Shown here piece after piece: positions 11,335 to 24,149 of a DNA stretch of 64,000 nt. The notes below the pieces were generated by a model that worked only from the letters and a program-made list of their open reading frames with translations, did not search any database and was not told where the DNA came from. Position numbers and translations under genes: made by a program. The DNA lies in NCBI GenBank assembly GCA_030704615.1, contig CM060733.1, positions 22,196,001-22,260,000 on the forward strand, given 5' to 3'. Within the stretch, counting starts at the first letter, position 1, and every line of letters begins with the position of its first letter. The stretch is from Takakia lepidozioides. Its lineage: Eukaryota > Streptophyta > Takakiopsida > Takakiales > Takakiaceae.

Positions 11335-11445
11335 AGTTAGGCACTCGCCTAGTCCGCTCGCCAGTCCACCGGACCGAGTCAATCCGCTTGCTAGTCAGTC
11401 CGCTCATCAATTGCCAGTCTGCTCGCCAATCCGTTGGTCAGTCAT
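11335..11445. repeat. Degenerate tandem repeat of AGTCCGCTCGCC type
   Basis: Seven or so loosely spaced copies of AGTC(C/T)GCTCGCC-like words fill about 110 bp. It has no coding character in any consistent frame. Confidence 0.5.
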
Positions 11446-12451
11446 GTTATGTCCACCTCTTTGTTAGGAAAGTACACTGAAGGCCGCCTAAAGTAGGTTG
11501 AAACACAAATATTGCCATTGACATTTCATTAAGAAACAAATAATGCGGAACCACCGACATGTGACGATTAAATTTCTGAATTAATATAGGGATGGATGTC
11601 TATCAAATTGGCTCCATATAATGCAATGTAGTTATGGTTCCGACTACGGGGGTTCACGAATTTGTTCATTACGAGGAAGAACACGATTTGAACACTCCAT
11701 ATGCACCTAGGGAAAGCCTAGGAACTCGTTGATCCATGTGCAAACGTTGAAACTGAAGATGACGAAGACGAACCTATTTTAAATCCAGTGGCACAAAGTG
11801 ACATTTTCCAATGTTAAGGAGGAATTCAAAGTGATTAATATGTTTCTAGAACAACAACCCTCGGTGGTTGGTCGAGAGACTTTCTGATAGGGTTAGATCT
11901 GTAGAAAATAGTCTAAGTTATCTACGTTGCAGGTTGCAAATTGTCGACATGACACCATTGACAGAATTTTCAGTCGATTTGACATGCAACTCTGTAAATG
12001 TTAGATTTTTTGAAATCATCCCTGGTTTACTGTTACATGGATAAATGTTAAGAAGAGTCTTGGTCGCCCTCTTTAATTGGTAATATGTTATCACTCTGTT
12101 ATTGTTATTTTTTTCTTACTCCCAAGGCGTAACAATAAAGGAGGGTCGACTGTAGATGAGTGAACAGTAGTTAGGATTGTCCTGTTGTAGAGACATTCGG
12201 GGGTCCTTCCTTTGGTTTGTCGAGATCCGTTCAAGTCTTTCGCAGCTGCTTCCAGGAACCCTCCAGGGAAAGGCACAAGGGTGGTCCATCAAGGGGTGGC
12301 GGGGTGGTGGCGTCAGCAGCTGCGAGACTGCAGCCATTGCTTTGGTAGACCAACTAGAGACAACTCGGGTGTATCTGGTGGTAAACCACACTACTGTGCA
12401 AGTTGAAGCCCGTGTTTGCCGCCATGACTGGACACCGAAAAGTTCATCACC
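11446..12451. other. Upstream region of the PYL-like gene
   Basis: Noncoding as far as I can tell. Only short open stretches occur. The last 250 bp are richer in GC and may hold the 5' leader. I could not identify a convincing TATA box or ABRE cluster. Confidence 0.35.
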
Positions 12452-13291
12452 ATGCTGGGCACTTGGAACACGTCAGGATCGGATGTCGAGGTAAAAGCTG
12501 CTAGACTGGGTGGATCCTTGCAGCTTTCTTTGCAAGCATATGCAACATTCAGTGGCCTAGTTACTCCTGCACGAGCAAAGGTCGTTGAGCAGTTCCAACA
12601 TAAGTTTGCGACAAGTCTTCAGAGGATTTTGACAGAGACAATGTGTGTGTGTCTGAAAATACTTGATCTACACTATATGGCACCCAAAGAGTGCGGGTCT
12701 GTGGTTCGACAATGTATCAATGCTCCGTTGGAGACCGTGTGGTCGGTTCTGCGCAGGTTCGATCGCCCCCAGTCCTACAAGCACTTCGTTCAAGACTGTG
12801 AGATGGAAAATGTGGAAGGTTGCGGAGGGAGTGGTGAATTCAGATCTGATCCAAGCTCGTGGCCTGTGGGAGCGACTCGGCTGCTTCGGCTAAATTCTGG
12901 GTTCCCTGGCACAACAAGCAGAGAGCGTTTAGAGGTTCTTGATGATCAAGAGCATGTGATCACCTTCAAGGTCTTGAATGGGGACTTTCGCCTCCAGAAT
13001 TTCACATCCACTACATCATTGCACCGACACATTGGAAGTCCCGATTCTCCAGAGCAGACAATAGTTGTGGAGTCATTCAAGTCGGATATTCCTGAGGGAA
13101 ACACACAAGAGGACACAATTATTTTCGTTGAGATTCTACTCAAGACACAGCTGCACTCGTTGGCAGATATTGCAGAGCGGATGGCTCTGCAGAACGAAGG
13201 ATCCATGTGTATTGGGCAACCGTCATCAAAGCACGATCAAAATCTAAATTTCTTTGGGGAAGTGGCTGCATTTCTCTCTGAAGAACTGTGA
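12452..13291 (+). CDS. PYR/PYL/RCAR-like START-domain protein with altered gate and latch
   Basis: A 279-codon intronless reading whose residues 80-248 match the abscisic acid receptor family (Bet v 1/START fold). These receptors bind ABA and then inhibit clade A PP2C phosphatases. Landmarks are CGSVVRQCINAPLETVWSVL (81-100) and RRFDRPQSYKHFVQDC, with the pocket lysine at 110. The gate is SGFPGTTSRERLEVLDD (149-165) where receptors have SGLPA. The latch is NGDFRLQNFTSTTSLH (176-191), where the usual HRL is FRL. Glu158 and Glu208 correspond to conserved pocket acids, and VVESF plus the C-terminal helix (SLADIAERMA) are present. The first 75 or so residues are unlike the family. The true start may be the internal ATG at 12641, or the 5' end may be spliced. 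The fold is secure; ABA binding is uncertain because gate Leu and Ala, latch His and a pocket Tyr are replaced. Confidence 0.8.
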   Translation: MLGTWNTSGSDVEVKAARLGGSLQLSLQAYATFSGLVTPARAKVVEQFQHKFATSLQRILTETMCVCLKILDLHYMAPKECGSVVRQCINAPLETVWSVLRRFDRPQSYKHFVQDCEMENVEGCGGSGEFRSDPSSWPVGATRLLRLNSGFPGTTSRERLEVLDDQEHVITFKVLNGDFRLQNFTSTTSLHRHIGSPDSPEQTIVVESFKSDIPEGNTQEDTIIFVEILLKTQLHSLADIAERMALQNEGSMCIGQPSSKHDQNLNFFGEVAAFLSEEL

Positions 13292-14000
13292 CTGGCAGGT
13301 GCAATGACCCCCAATATGACCTCTTTGTGGGATGGGGGCAAGAGCAGGATTGTCGCCTAGCATGCGGCCTACATTAGCCTTACGTCGACACTGAATTCAC
13401 CCCAACCGAATTGAAGGGGCTGTGCACAGGTGCTATGTCGTTTATGGGCTCAGTTACCACTGTCTCCATGGGAGTTGATGCCATGGCCAACATTCGCAGA
13501 AACGGCCTATGAGTAACCACGATAATCCTACAAAGCAAGCTACTTCAAAAGATTATGCCGATCATCACCACTCGAAAAGCGCTCTTGCCGTTCATTATCT
13601 GAGATAGCACTGCAATATAGTTTTCTACAGAGAGAGCAACCCGGCTGGTAGTTATGCCATGGATACTGAACCGAGTGAGCTACAAACTCAAGTACACTCA
13701 GGGTTCCCATGTACGAGGTAGAATCCATCTCTGATGTAGACTACTGCTTCCATTTCGAGCTCCATTGATTGCGGACGGTCTTTCGTAATGACAGGCAGCG
13801 TTGTGCAACCAATATTGTCATGAAATTGTCGGCCAGCCTCGGAGTAACCCGTATGGTCACAGATTATCAGGTTCTTTGTTTTGGTCTTACTGTATAGCTG
13901 TATACATGTAGCAAATAACCACTTTGCATTTCTACAACAGTGATCCTAATGAGATGATCACCTGTCCTTACAGACAATAAAGTTTGAAGTTTGTGTAGTT
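13292..14000 (+). other. Probable 3' untranslated region of the PYL-like gene
   Basis: No other gene is seen here. A canonical polyadenylation hexamer AATAAA lies at 13976-13981, about 690 bp past the stop codon, and is the best candidate 3' end signal. Confidence 0.4.
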
Positions 14001-17000
14001 AAGTAAACGTCCAGCTGCTTATGAAAGGACTTCTGAGGCTCTTTCTTCTCTAGTCTATTGTATGGAATACCTCACACAGACTCGCGTTGTTCAAAGTCAC
14101 AATTCATCTCAAAGAGTATCAGGTGAGCAATTGTAGTAATGGATGCCAACCACCTTCACCATTTCCAAGAAGGGATTTGCTCTTGTGGGGATTACTGGTG
14201 GAGCGAGCATGCATGGAAAAAGTGTCCAAGTCGTGTCAATATGTGAGGCTGTTAATTTAGGCAAAGGTTTACTGGAATTATCTGGCACTTAGGAGGCATT
14301 TCGGTAGAGAGGGCACCAAGATGACTCGCCTAGCGATGACTTGCTAGCGTAGGGAGAACAGGTACTTCCGTGGTCAAACCAAGCATCTTTCCATACGACA
14401 CATCAACACGGTGCCTGCGTGACAAACTTTGTTGGCCTCTGCCAGTAAACGTATGCATCAACTTGGCCAAATGGTCAAATGTCCCAATTGTGTGGGATGT
14501 GTGATATGCAGTACTGGCCAGTGGGTTCCATGAAATTACCTCTTTGGAGGTAAGTATAAACCTAGAGAGAGAGATGACGCCGGCCGAAGCAGCGCAGTGT
14601 AAACCTTTTAGTGCAATAATAAATCAGTCGAGGCTTACTGTGTTGTTTCCGCCCTCCAACTCTCGCTTGGGGCTCGATATTCATCGAGGCATGACTTGAT
14701 GGCGCCCTCTCGACTGCGGTGGGCCTGTTCAGGCACTGCTGCACTTTGATGGTATTTCATTGGTTCGTGTGTATGTGAGTTTTCTTGCCACCTGGTGTTG
14801 ATTGCTTGCTAGTCTACCGGTTTTTGCTTTCGCACTTAGGTGGTTCCTCTCTCTCTAGGATGGAAATAATTGCTTGGTGGTTGTGGCAGTCCCTGGGTGT
14901 GATATTGCAGCTTCGTTTTGGCGGCTGTTTGGGTGGCTCCTTGGACTCTGGTATGGAGGACTCCACATTCTCATTTCGATTTTCCCGCAGTAGGTCTTCA
15001 GTTTTCATTGCATTAATGTGGGTCATCTTCCCCTTGTAAAGTAAATTAGCTGAAGTCCTTGCAGATCTCTGTTTGTTGGATCAGAGAACAAGCTATTACG
15101 TTTTTAGGTTAGTGTCTTTGTTTACAGTAACGTTGAAGTTAAAAGCGTCTGTCTGTCTGTTACTCGGGGTTGAAGCACATCGTGAATCTTGTTGAGCAGA
15201 AATGGCTGTCGGTATTTGCCATGGGATTGATTGCGGCCATTTTGGGTTTTTGCATGTGCCATCTACTTGCCCCCTATTGAAGGGTCACGCATGTGGACTG
15301 TGCATGTCTTCCCTGCCAACCTCACAGCTTTGTTCGTCTCTCTCATCGATTTCTCTTCTCTGTCCAAAGCCAGATGTGGAGTCTCAGGCACAATTCTAGA
15401 CTAGAGGGCTAGAACTCAAGCTTTCTAGTATGATGTCAATGGAGTGGACAAACTAACACTGGTGCATATGAGATGTCTTGGCTCTGCATGTGGGTATGGC
15501 AGTTTCAAGCTTAGAGTCTGGTGGGGTGGCATTTTTTTTTACTGGCAATCTGATTGATTCCCACCCACATGCGTTGAAATTTAGGCCTCACTGGTAAGTC
15601 CTACAAGGTTTATTTGACTTTGCATAGTGTTCCCTGGACTATGGTCAGAGTACTCCAGCTTCCAGAGGACTTTATTCCAGGATCGTTGTCTCACGATTCT
15701 ATGCAGTGTTACCTTCCAACATTGGGCGAGGTCCTGTTGCCACACTGTACAGAGTCCTGGATGGAAATCCGTATTTATTGATCCTGAAGGTTATGTCACA
15801 TGATACCCTGACTATCTGTGGCTGCAACAGAATTAGGAATACTTGTATCTTTGGCTGTGTTTGGTATTAGGTTCTAGAGTAAGATTTGCCATCCAAGGGG
15901 CCATGGAGAAAGGAGGGAGAAAGGAGGGAGAAGATAGCATTTGACCAGAGAGGAGAAATGGGTGTAGTAGCAAGGAGGGGGATACGGGAGAACGTACTTT
16001 TGGATCTTAATTTTCCTGCCAGTACCCACAGAAGAGGGGACGGAAATTTCTCATAGATTTTGCTTAGTGTCTTCTTGTGGCCATGGGACCTGCTACTGGG
16101 TTAGATGGAGCTGGAAGAGGGGGAGAGGATGGGAGCAGAATGTGCTCATTACAATCACAGGAAACTTTCTCAGAAGTTGGAAGTGACCTGAAGGTGATTC
16201 TGGCCTCCCAGTTTTCTGAAGTCACCTGTTATTTGGCTTCAATTTGAGGTGGGTACTCACCATAGAATTCAGACACAAAGGGGGATACAGCTCTCAACAC
16301 AGATCCAACTGGGTGGAAGGAGGTGCCATGTTCACTTTCCTCACGTGTTTTACTCGCAGCTTGGTTCTCACAGTAATTGATACAGGAAACTCTTATTTAT
16401 GCAATTGTATCAATGGTGGTTTAGATTGAAGTCTTCATGAATAGTATCATCAGTAAGTCATGACCTACTCACGGACTTTGACATATTCAATTACATGTTC
16501 ATTGAGGTGTGTGTGAGACTGTTGTATAAACTCCTTCAACTTTGGAGACCCAGCCTTGTGGTATAGAAGTGGGGCCTAGTTTGGATTGAGCAGGAAAGCT
16601 TGGGAGAGGGGGAAGCGGAACAGAAAGAGAGGAAATCGACCACACTATTGCTGAAGTCTCACTCCAGTACTGTGACCTACTTTGGCAGTGTTTTTGGATG
16701 CTCTGCATTCAAGGACCACAAGAGTCATGTCTGCTGCTGTTCTGGTATGGCTGTTTCGTTTGGTTACCAAAGCTCTCAATGTGGTTGCTTAGACAAATGC
16801 TGAAGAATGGACCAAATTTACACTTGATAATTTAACTCTACAGGGTTTCAATCTTTTCTAAAGATGATAGCAATGAGATGCTCTTTGATGTAGAGAGCAT
16901 TTTCAATAGATATGGACTACAGAAGCAAGTGAGCATGATGTACTTATGTTGCTGTCCAAGCACTGTGCGCTGCACCTGGATGTCAATACTTCTGGTTTGT

Positions 17001-18050
17001 TTCCCTAACTGAAATGGGGGTCCAATGGTAATGTAAACAATTAATTTTTAGCTGCTTGGGTGTTTGCTGAATTTTGTTGTGTTGACAAAAGTAATAAGCA
17101 CCTCCTATCAAATATATGCTTTTCTCTGCTGGGATGCATGTTGCTTTCTCCTGGTGAGGGATAGCATGAAGGCAAAAGTTGACCACCCCTTTATCAACCT
17201 GGGATTTATTCTTTAATCAAGCTCTACTGGGATGGCCACTAGTTTCCTCTTGGCTTCCCTTTGTCTCTGCATTTCTCTCTCGGTCTGTCTTTCTCCATCC
17301 AAACAAGTTCTCGAGCCTAAATCCGAAATGTTTAGTCTAAACTGCACACATAGGCGTAGGCCACAAGCTTGGTGAGTCCCTCTCTCTCTCACACACACAC
17401 CTTGTCCATTCGCCAGTTTATGAGACATCAAAACAAGAGGCGTTGAAGTTGCATTCATTCATGGGCTTGGTGATGAGGTATAGACTTTATTCAGTTATCA
17501 TTTTTCTTTGTGACCCATTATAGAAGTCACTGATTGGGTGGCCTATCTGATTAGGATGGTGCAGCTGTTGTTATTGGCATGTGCCCAAATGGAATGATTT
17601 GAGAAACTTTTTGGTTTCCAACTATTCACTGGTAAGGGATCGCTGGGTGAACATTTTCTCCCGTCACATGAGATTTTAGTTCAACTTTGTAAGTGTTCTG
17701 AACTTGCCCCCAACAGAAGCCTGTGGAGGGTGTCTTTACAAACATGTTGGAAGAGCATAGCTAAAAGCCAGGCATAGCAACCCCACGAGTCCAAGTTATC
17801 AGACATATAATGAGGAACTCTGTGGTGTCACCTCTGCACTCTCTCTTTCTTTTTTCTTGTCCCATAAGCTCTTTGAGCTTTCTGCGTTATGAAGTACCAT
17901 TTCAGTTCTCTCTCTCTCTCTCTCTCATTATCCAAGTTAGGCATTAAACTTCCCTGAAATTATTTCCATCTGAATGGCCTACCTACCCTCGGCACTAGAC
18001 TGAGATTTAAACTCAGGGTGGGGAGTCTACCTTAGAACAGTAAAGATTGT
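14001..18050. other. Long spacer without recognisable gene
   Basis: Only short unrelated open stretches occur. Simple sequence includes a purine-rich patch of repeated AGGAGGGAGAA (about 15911-15940) and a TC microsatellite (about 17906-17926). Nothing else could be assigned. Confidence 0.4.
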
Positions 18051-18054
18051 AATT

Positions 18055-18200
18055 GCTCAATGCAAGGGCACCCTGAAGAAAATGTCCGTTCTCTGATACA
18101 ATGTCCAGGGTATTCTCATCAGAGAGCAACTCTCTGCAGGACTCAGGGTCACCAACTTTGAAAATCTCGAGGCTGAGCCTAAAGCCTGGCCCTGTTGGTG
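18055..18200 (+). mobile_element. LINE fragment (zinc-knuckle tail region)
   Basis: The plus strand reads EENVRSLIQCPGYSHQRATL, the C-terminal zf-RVT-type pattern that follows LINE reverse transcriptases. The same DNA, including CCAACTTTGAAA and TCTCGAGGCTGAGCC, occurs in opposite orientation near 40840-41000, so these are two copies of one family. Broken and very short. Confidence 0.6.
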
Positions 18201-21200
18201 TCTAATTGCTGGCCAGCTCACACATAGGCTAGCTGCAGGACAACTTTGACAACTTTGGGCTAGACTCGCTCACCCTGGTGGGTTTCTAACCCCACACCTG
18301 GCTCCGGGAGGGTTACTCTGTCTTCAAGGGTACATCATAGTCGAACTTTGCAGGGAACGGCCTAAGCCACAAGCATTCTCTCTTTAGGTGCGATTGCATC
18401 CATAAGATGACACACAGGGGTTCTATCCAGCATTGGTGGTGTCACTTTGGAGCAGATTCTTTAGGGTGCTACTTTTTCGGCACGGATCCTTTTCCTTTCT
18501 AATCCACCAATAAAAATGTGGGGGGGCTGGCTACCTTGGAAGAAGTATGTTAGTTGTGAAGCTGATGCGATTATCTGCGCCAAGTCGACAATGAATTGAG
18601 CAGCCAGACCTTGCTCATATTGAGTTCTTGGCCAACACGCCATGGCTTCACCATCACAGCAAGACAAGAAATCTGTTTTCCTTCCAATCAAGCACTGTGT
18701 GAATTGCTTTTTGACAGCAATAAAAGGGAGGTGCAGGCTCATCAATACGAGCGTGGGTCGGTTTTGTCAACCCTGGTTAAATTCACCGCATACACCATCT
18801 CCATGCGATAATGACAATGATTACCGGCCCCAGGAGCGCGATTTATCGGAACCCAAATAAGAGAGTGAGTGTCAAGTGTGAACAAGGCAAGACGGAGCTC
18901 GTCAGAAGGGGAGCTTACACACCGTCAGGCTCAGGTGCTCGGCGCATGACAGTTAGAGTGGAGGAAAGACTCACGTGGGATAATGATGTACACTGTGAGA
19001 GTATGCTACCGACGCTGCGCACGCTCGTCTTGCTCGCCTATATTTGCAACCCCTGCATGTGGCCTCTGCCTTCCTTCCCTCTCTCAGAATCTGAGATATT
19101 CAGAAACTGCTCAGAAACAGGAGGGAATAGCGCAGTATAATATAGAGCAGCTAGTGCTGGCCTCTTTGCTCTTTGCTCAGTGCTCAGACAAGTGCTCAGG
19201 GCTTGGGCTTCTTCCATCTCCCCTTTACTGATCTGAACTGGGAATGGTACCTAATCTGGATCGTCCCTCAGGTGGGTGATTCACAGATTAAGGGACATGA
19301 CGCAAGGAAGAATATGCTCCCAGCTGGCGCCCGACCGGCTGCGCCAGGTGGGGATGACCGACAGCTGGTACGATCCGGGCAATCGAAAAAAAACCCAGGA
19401 AAATCCACCACAGCAGCGCAGTGCATGATTAGGTCTGAGCTAAGCAGCCGCCCTTCTTCTCACTGGAATAAAATAGCTTCGCAGTGAGCTCACCCCTGCC
19501 TTTCTGGCGCTTTTATGTTGGGCCACCACTGTGGTGGATCGTGCACTTATTCACTGCCTTGGATGTGGCCGAGCTTACCAACATGAGTGCCCATTGCCCA
19601 ACTTGAACTTGGCAATGGGGGTGCATTCTTCTCCTGCGATGGTATATCTGTGGGGCCCGGGATCTCCTTTATTGTGAACCTCCGGTGGTTGCAAGATGAG
19701 CTCTGCCTGCAAGCACGACGGACATGCGACACGACAGAAAGAGAGAAGAGTTAGATTCAGTTTTTGGGAAGAGACAAAACTGGGGGCTCTGAGAGGAGGC
19801 GCAGTGTTTCAGGCAGCTACGTGAATTACGTCTGCGGAGGGTAGCTGATTTCACTTGATGTCAGGCATGCAGCAACTTCCAAAGCATCATATCTGTGTTG
19901 CCAAACTTGTTACATTCCAACAAGAGCTTTTGTCTGGTGGGACGAGAGTTCAAACCTTGTTGTGGATCGACTCTGGGGCCCAAGAGTCCATAATCATCAT
20001 CATCATTGGAGGCTTGGTGATATCATAGCAAACCCATCCCCTCGTCTGGTTAGCGTCAGAGGCTCTGGCTCGCTGGGGTATGTGGCTCCAATCCGTGAGA
20101 CTGGATTTGGTCAGACGCAGTGAAGCCTAGTTGTTGCAGCCCACATTCCAAGCCTGGAGATCAGACATGATAGCTGGGATGGTGCAGCACTGCAGAGGTC
20201 TCGTTGCAGGCCCACCTGGGAATCAAAAGACTGGGCCTTGATGCCCTCAAGACTGCGGCATCTGGACACCGACAGGCTACAGCGTGTGGCTGTCAGCCAT
20301 TCCTTGCAATCCCTCGCCGTGCCTGTTTTGCCCCTCGTGTAGCCTGCTGCTGCTTTCCGCCCTCTAACCTTCTCGCCAAAATCCATGTCCAGCACTGCAA
20401 TGCCCCTTTTGTGGATACCGACTCCTCCTACTGGACAATTATATCCGGTCAGGTTCTCGCACTATTTCTGCTTCCCCATCTGGAATGGGCAAACGCTGAA
20501 AGCTTTTAGGTATGCCCTCTTTGTATTTCTTGCCCCTAATTAGATGTCTTGTTGGATGGAGATATTATAGGAACCACAACCAGGTCTGGGTTCAAAGCAT
20601 GCTGTGGATTCACCTTGTCAATGAAGATCCCCATCTGCAATATACATACTGAAGAGATTAGTGGAGAAAGAGAGAAACCCAGCCCTTGTAGCAAGTTTTG
20701 GGTTGGGTGAGAATTTCTGTCTCCAAGGCATATTTTCCCTCATGTTTTCTTCTTGCCTGCCCGGAGCTGGGTGACACTTATACTGCAGAAAGGGTAGGGT
20801 CCACAGCTGTATCTGGGTCAGGGGCCAGAGACGGTACACGCTGCCCGGGACCATACTCGAGGTTGCGTGGATGGAGGAGATAGCGTATTTGTCTCTCTCT
20901 CCCCACGACTGTTGACACCTGCTCAATGCCGAGTGTGAGGGCCTTGTTCATGTACTAGCTACCACTGTTGAGACTTTGTACTTTATTTGCAGAAGGAGAG
21001 TGCCAAACCCAGTTTGATCCTATTGTACCTTCCCCAAATAACACCTCCTTCACCCAATGGATGGAAAAATGATCATGGAAAAGGATGAAATTGTTATCTT
21101 CCCTTGCCGTTGAAAGCTCTCTTCTTCCGCATAGCCAAAATATGTTGTGTTGCCGATAGTCCGTCCTTTGGCTCCGAATCAAGCTAAAGGGTGCATTATC

Positions 21201-21690
21201 CATCCCTTTTCTTTTTGGAGTTGATCCGCACCAAAAGGCCCTACAGGCCGTTCCTTGGAGCCATTCATGGAATGGAGGGTAGGCATGAAGAGGTCTGGTC
21301 TGGAAAAAGGAAGACCATTGTAGCCATCATATAGTTTTATGTTTTTTTTTAAAAGTAGCCAGTAGATAGATCTCTCTATTGACAAAGGCGCAGGACTAGC
21401 AGCTTGGGGTAGACCACATTTGAACGTGTCTAGGGACTGCAGATACGAGGCCAGAATGATGAACCCTCATTTTTTGTGCGTTTGCATTGGCTGCCTCTTG
21501 AGACTCTGTACAATTGGTAGACGATGGTTCAAAGATTACTGAAGAAATGGTTGGTCATAAATTTAGAGAGTTTGCTTCTACACGGAAACCTGGTTAGACA
21601 AAAATTGAGGTCATGGATGACAAAATGCTTGCCCAGGTGGATGGTGGATGGGTTAGTGTGTTACCCCATCAATTTCAATGCCCCCTTATG
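18201..21690. other. Spacer without recognisable gene
   Basis: Scattered short open stretches only. Two places (about 19945-19975 and 20583-20620) carry GTTCAAA followed by TTGTGGAT or CTGTGGAT. This resembles a decayed pol III B box of a SINE, but no boundaries can be drawn. Confidence 0.35.
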
Positions 21691-21714
21691 GAAAAAACTG
21701 TTGTGCAGGCTCCG

Positions 21715-21880
21715 GGTTTTGAAGGCGGGTACCCGGCGGGTTAGGATCCAGGTTACCCGGACCCACACCCGGGGACCGTGATATCACAAAAAACCTGGAC
21801 CAAGACCCGGGTTCATTTTAGCCGGAACCGGACCCCGACCCGCCTGCTGGGTCCAGAACCCGGTAAACCCGCTCACCACG
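21715..21880. repeat. CCCGG/ACCCGG-rich degenerate repeat, block 1
   Basis: Dense in ACCCGG, CCCGGACC and GGGTCCGG words on both strands. A similar block lies at 22420-22610. Between them are an AT-rich stretch and a SINE, so an older array appears to have been split by insertion. Confidence 0.6.
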
Positions 21881-22004
21881 GGCCAATGTAGCGAATCAGG
21901 GTCCGGGTCTTAATTTTAGATGGGGCATGCGGGGTCCACCTTAGATTTGGTCATATGTGTGGAGGGGACGAGCAGCAATAGGCCAGTGCAGCAGCCAGCC
22001 CCAC

Positions 22005-22130
22005 CACGTTGTAACCCAGTGGTAATGCCCACATACCACCTCAAAATCGGTTGTGGGTTCAATCCACGGAGTGGTGTCACAAAGTTGTGCCCTATGGGAC
22101 CATAATTTACACCTCCCAAAGGAGGCGTCA
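22005..22130 (+). mobile_element. tRNA-derived SINE, family A
   Basis: The head shows a pol III A-box-like word (GTAACCCAGTGGTAATGCC) and, about 40 bp on, a B-box-like word (TGTGGGTTCAATCCACGG). A body ending ACCATAATTTACACCTCCC and AGGAGGCGTCAT follows, then an AT-rich tail. Other probable copies are at 9725-9820 and, more faintly, 52990-53045 (ACACCATAAGTTACGCCTC). Confidence 0.65.
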
Positions 22131-22419
22131 TATATTATTATTAAGCCAGATCCCACACATCCATGCTATAGTGATGTACCCTTGAGGCATATTACTATTC
22201 TTAACATGTTTAAAGAATTGATATTGAAAAATAGAAAATGGAACTCAAACTTCTATTTTAATTCTTATTCGTGGTATACATATTCATATTCATGGTATAT
22301 TTTGAAGGAATGTCTCTTAAAATAAAATTCATTATTAGGATTTAAAGTTTTTTCCAGCCAAAAATAATTTTATCCTTAATTAATCTTATTTTTCTAATTT
22401 ATTTAATCAATAAATTAGG

Positions 22420-22610
22420 ACCCGGATCTGAACCCGTGAACTCGCTAATATTTCCCAACAACTACCCGGACCCTAACCGGAGTCCGTGTTGACAAACCCG
22501 GACCCGAACCCGGAACAGGATTTTCCAAAGTTCAAAAACCCAGATCCGGACCCGGACTTGGCTCCAAAAAAAAACCCGCACCCGGACCCGGGGGGTTCCT
22601 TAAAAAGGAA
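22420..22610. repeat. CCCGG/ACCCGG-rich degenerate repeat, block 2
   Basis: Second block of the array described at 21715-21880, again with many CCCGGACCCG words. The minus strand reads as Gly-Ser-Gly-Phe repeats, an artefact of the short period, not a protein. Confidence 0.6.
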
Positions 22611-22619
22611 GAACCCACA

Positions 22620-24010
22620 CAACACTGGATAAAACCTCCTCTCATCCACTTCAAGTACCAAGGGTTGCATACCTGCTACATCACCCACCATGCTCTATAT
22701 TGTTTGTAGGACCTGGCCAAGCCACACTTAACATACGTCCAGGTGCAGGTCTCCCCACTATATGCGGGATCGGGATTATTTTTTAGTTCATAGTTTTGAG
22801 ATTGTGTAAACAATGCAGGCCTCATTTGTGGTTATTTTTTCCACCTCCTACACTGAATTTGGGGCTCCAACCTCTTCACAAAGAAAAAAAAAATTGCAAC
22901 TAGATTTTTGTGACTAGTTTTGTGTTGCTCCTGGACACCTTTTGGACCAGTGGTTGGGTGTGTAACAATTATGATATAGGGAAGAGATGGTCTAGTAGTA
23001 TTACCGCCTTTCATCCTAGCTATATCTTGGTCTACTGTTCACATGTAGTACGTGGACGCTTTCTAGTCCTTAGGGAGGGGATTGGGTAACTGGGTTGCTT
23101 AGATATGGCCGTTGCTTTGAGAAGAATCAAGTCTTTTATTTCATATATAGTGACTCTGTCATAAGCGATAACCTTGAGTAGATTTGTCAACGGGCATTCG
23201 ATTCTTATCTCTCTCCAGTCCGAGCAGTGAGCACAAAAGAAGTGAGCCTTACACCATCTTACAGCACATGGGCATGTCTGACTGTAGGGATTATTCAATC
23301 AAATGTCACGAATTCCTAGTACAGATTATGACAAAATTGTAACCCACTGACCAGTCCTGGACTGACAGTATTTTTATAATGTTTAACAAACCTATGCATC
23401 ATTTAATCTATGAAAGGACAGACGTGACATTTTTTTCAATGGTCATGATCACGCCTGGGGAAGCAGTAATGTTTTTTTTTTAAAGCAAATTGGAGGGTAC
23501 CGAGGCCCTGTAACTCATATTAATAAGAGGAACGAGGAAAAAATAACCTCGCCAGGGCCATGAGGCGCAACAATCGAGGGAAACTTCCCTGTGACCTCTA
23601 CACTGGAAGCAAAGAGACCGCCAAAGGTTCGCTGACAGGGCTCAGCCTGCTAAGACCCTAGCACCAAATAAAACCAGGAACATAAAATACCAACGCCTTC
23701 AAGGGCAGTCCATTCTATACTGACAAGCAACGCAGCTAAAAGGAAAGAAGAGGAGGAGGGAAACGAAATTCCCTGAGACCTCTACATTGAGAGGCAATGA
23801 GACCGCCAAAGGTTCGCTGAGACGGTGTAACAACTTGGATGCACTCTAGTTATCACCATGGTCCCAGAATCACCCATCCGTGGCACATTTTCCATGCGCA
23901 ACCATGGTTTTCATGGACTATACTCTTGTACAAGAATTGAGTTCATTGAAGACAAAAACATTGAGTTTTAGACGAATAGTTGCACTACGGTTTTTTATTC
24001 CACAAGGAGG
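22620..24010. other. Spacer with a LINE-like 3' end and a 64-bp direct repeat
   Basis: No gene is seen. Near 23470-23540 a T-run followed by GGTACCGAGGCCCTG and AATAAGAG resembles a LINE 3' end in reverse. A stretch containing GACCTCTACA and GAGACCGCCAAAGGTTCGCT occurs twice (about 23577-23640 and 23757-23822), a local direct duplication. Confidence 0.4.
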
Positions 24011-24019
24011 CGAATTGGC

Positions 24020-24140
24020 CATATTTGTACCAAGGAATGCAACAATCACCACCAAAAGAAGAAGACCCCGGCCTGAACCGGCGTAACTAAGAGCCACTCG
24101 CCTTGCGGCTACTGCCCTTTTCAAGGGTGGGCCCTATGTA
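24020..24140 (+). repeat. Dispersed repeat R2, copy 1
   Basis: The stretch CGCCTTGCGGCTACTGCCC, then TTTTCAAGGGTGGGCCCTAT, is shared with 54375-54465 with few differences and in the same orientation. The flanks are unrelated. Family unknown; probably a short interspersed element. Confidence 0.65.
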
Positions 24141-24149
24141 ATTGCCACC

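Noticed and set aside
22473-22691. Gly-Ser-Gly-Phe-rich minus-strand frame as a glycine-rich protein
   Set aside because: Produced by the CCCGGA short tandem repeat; no start context or conserved flanks.
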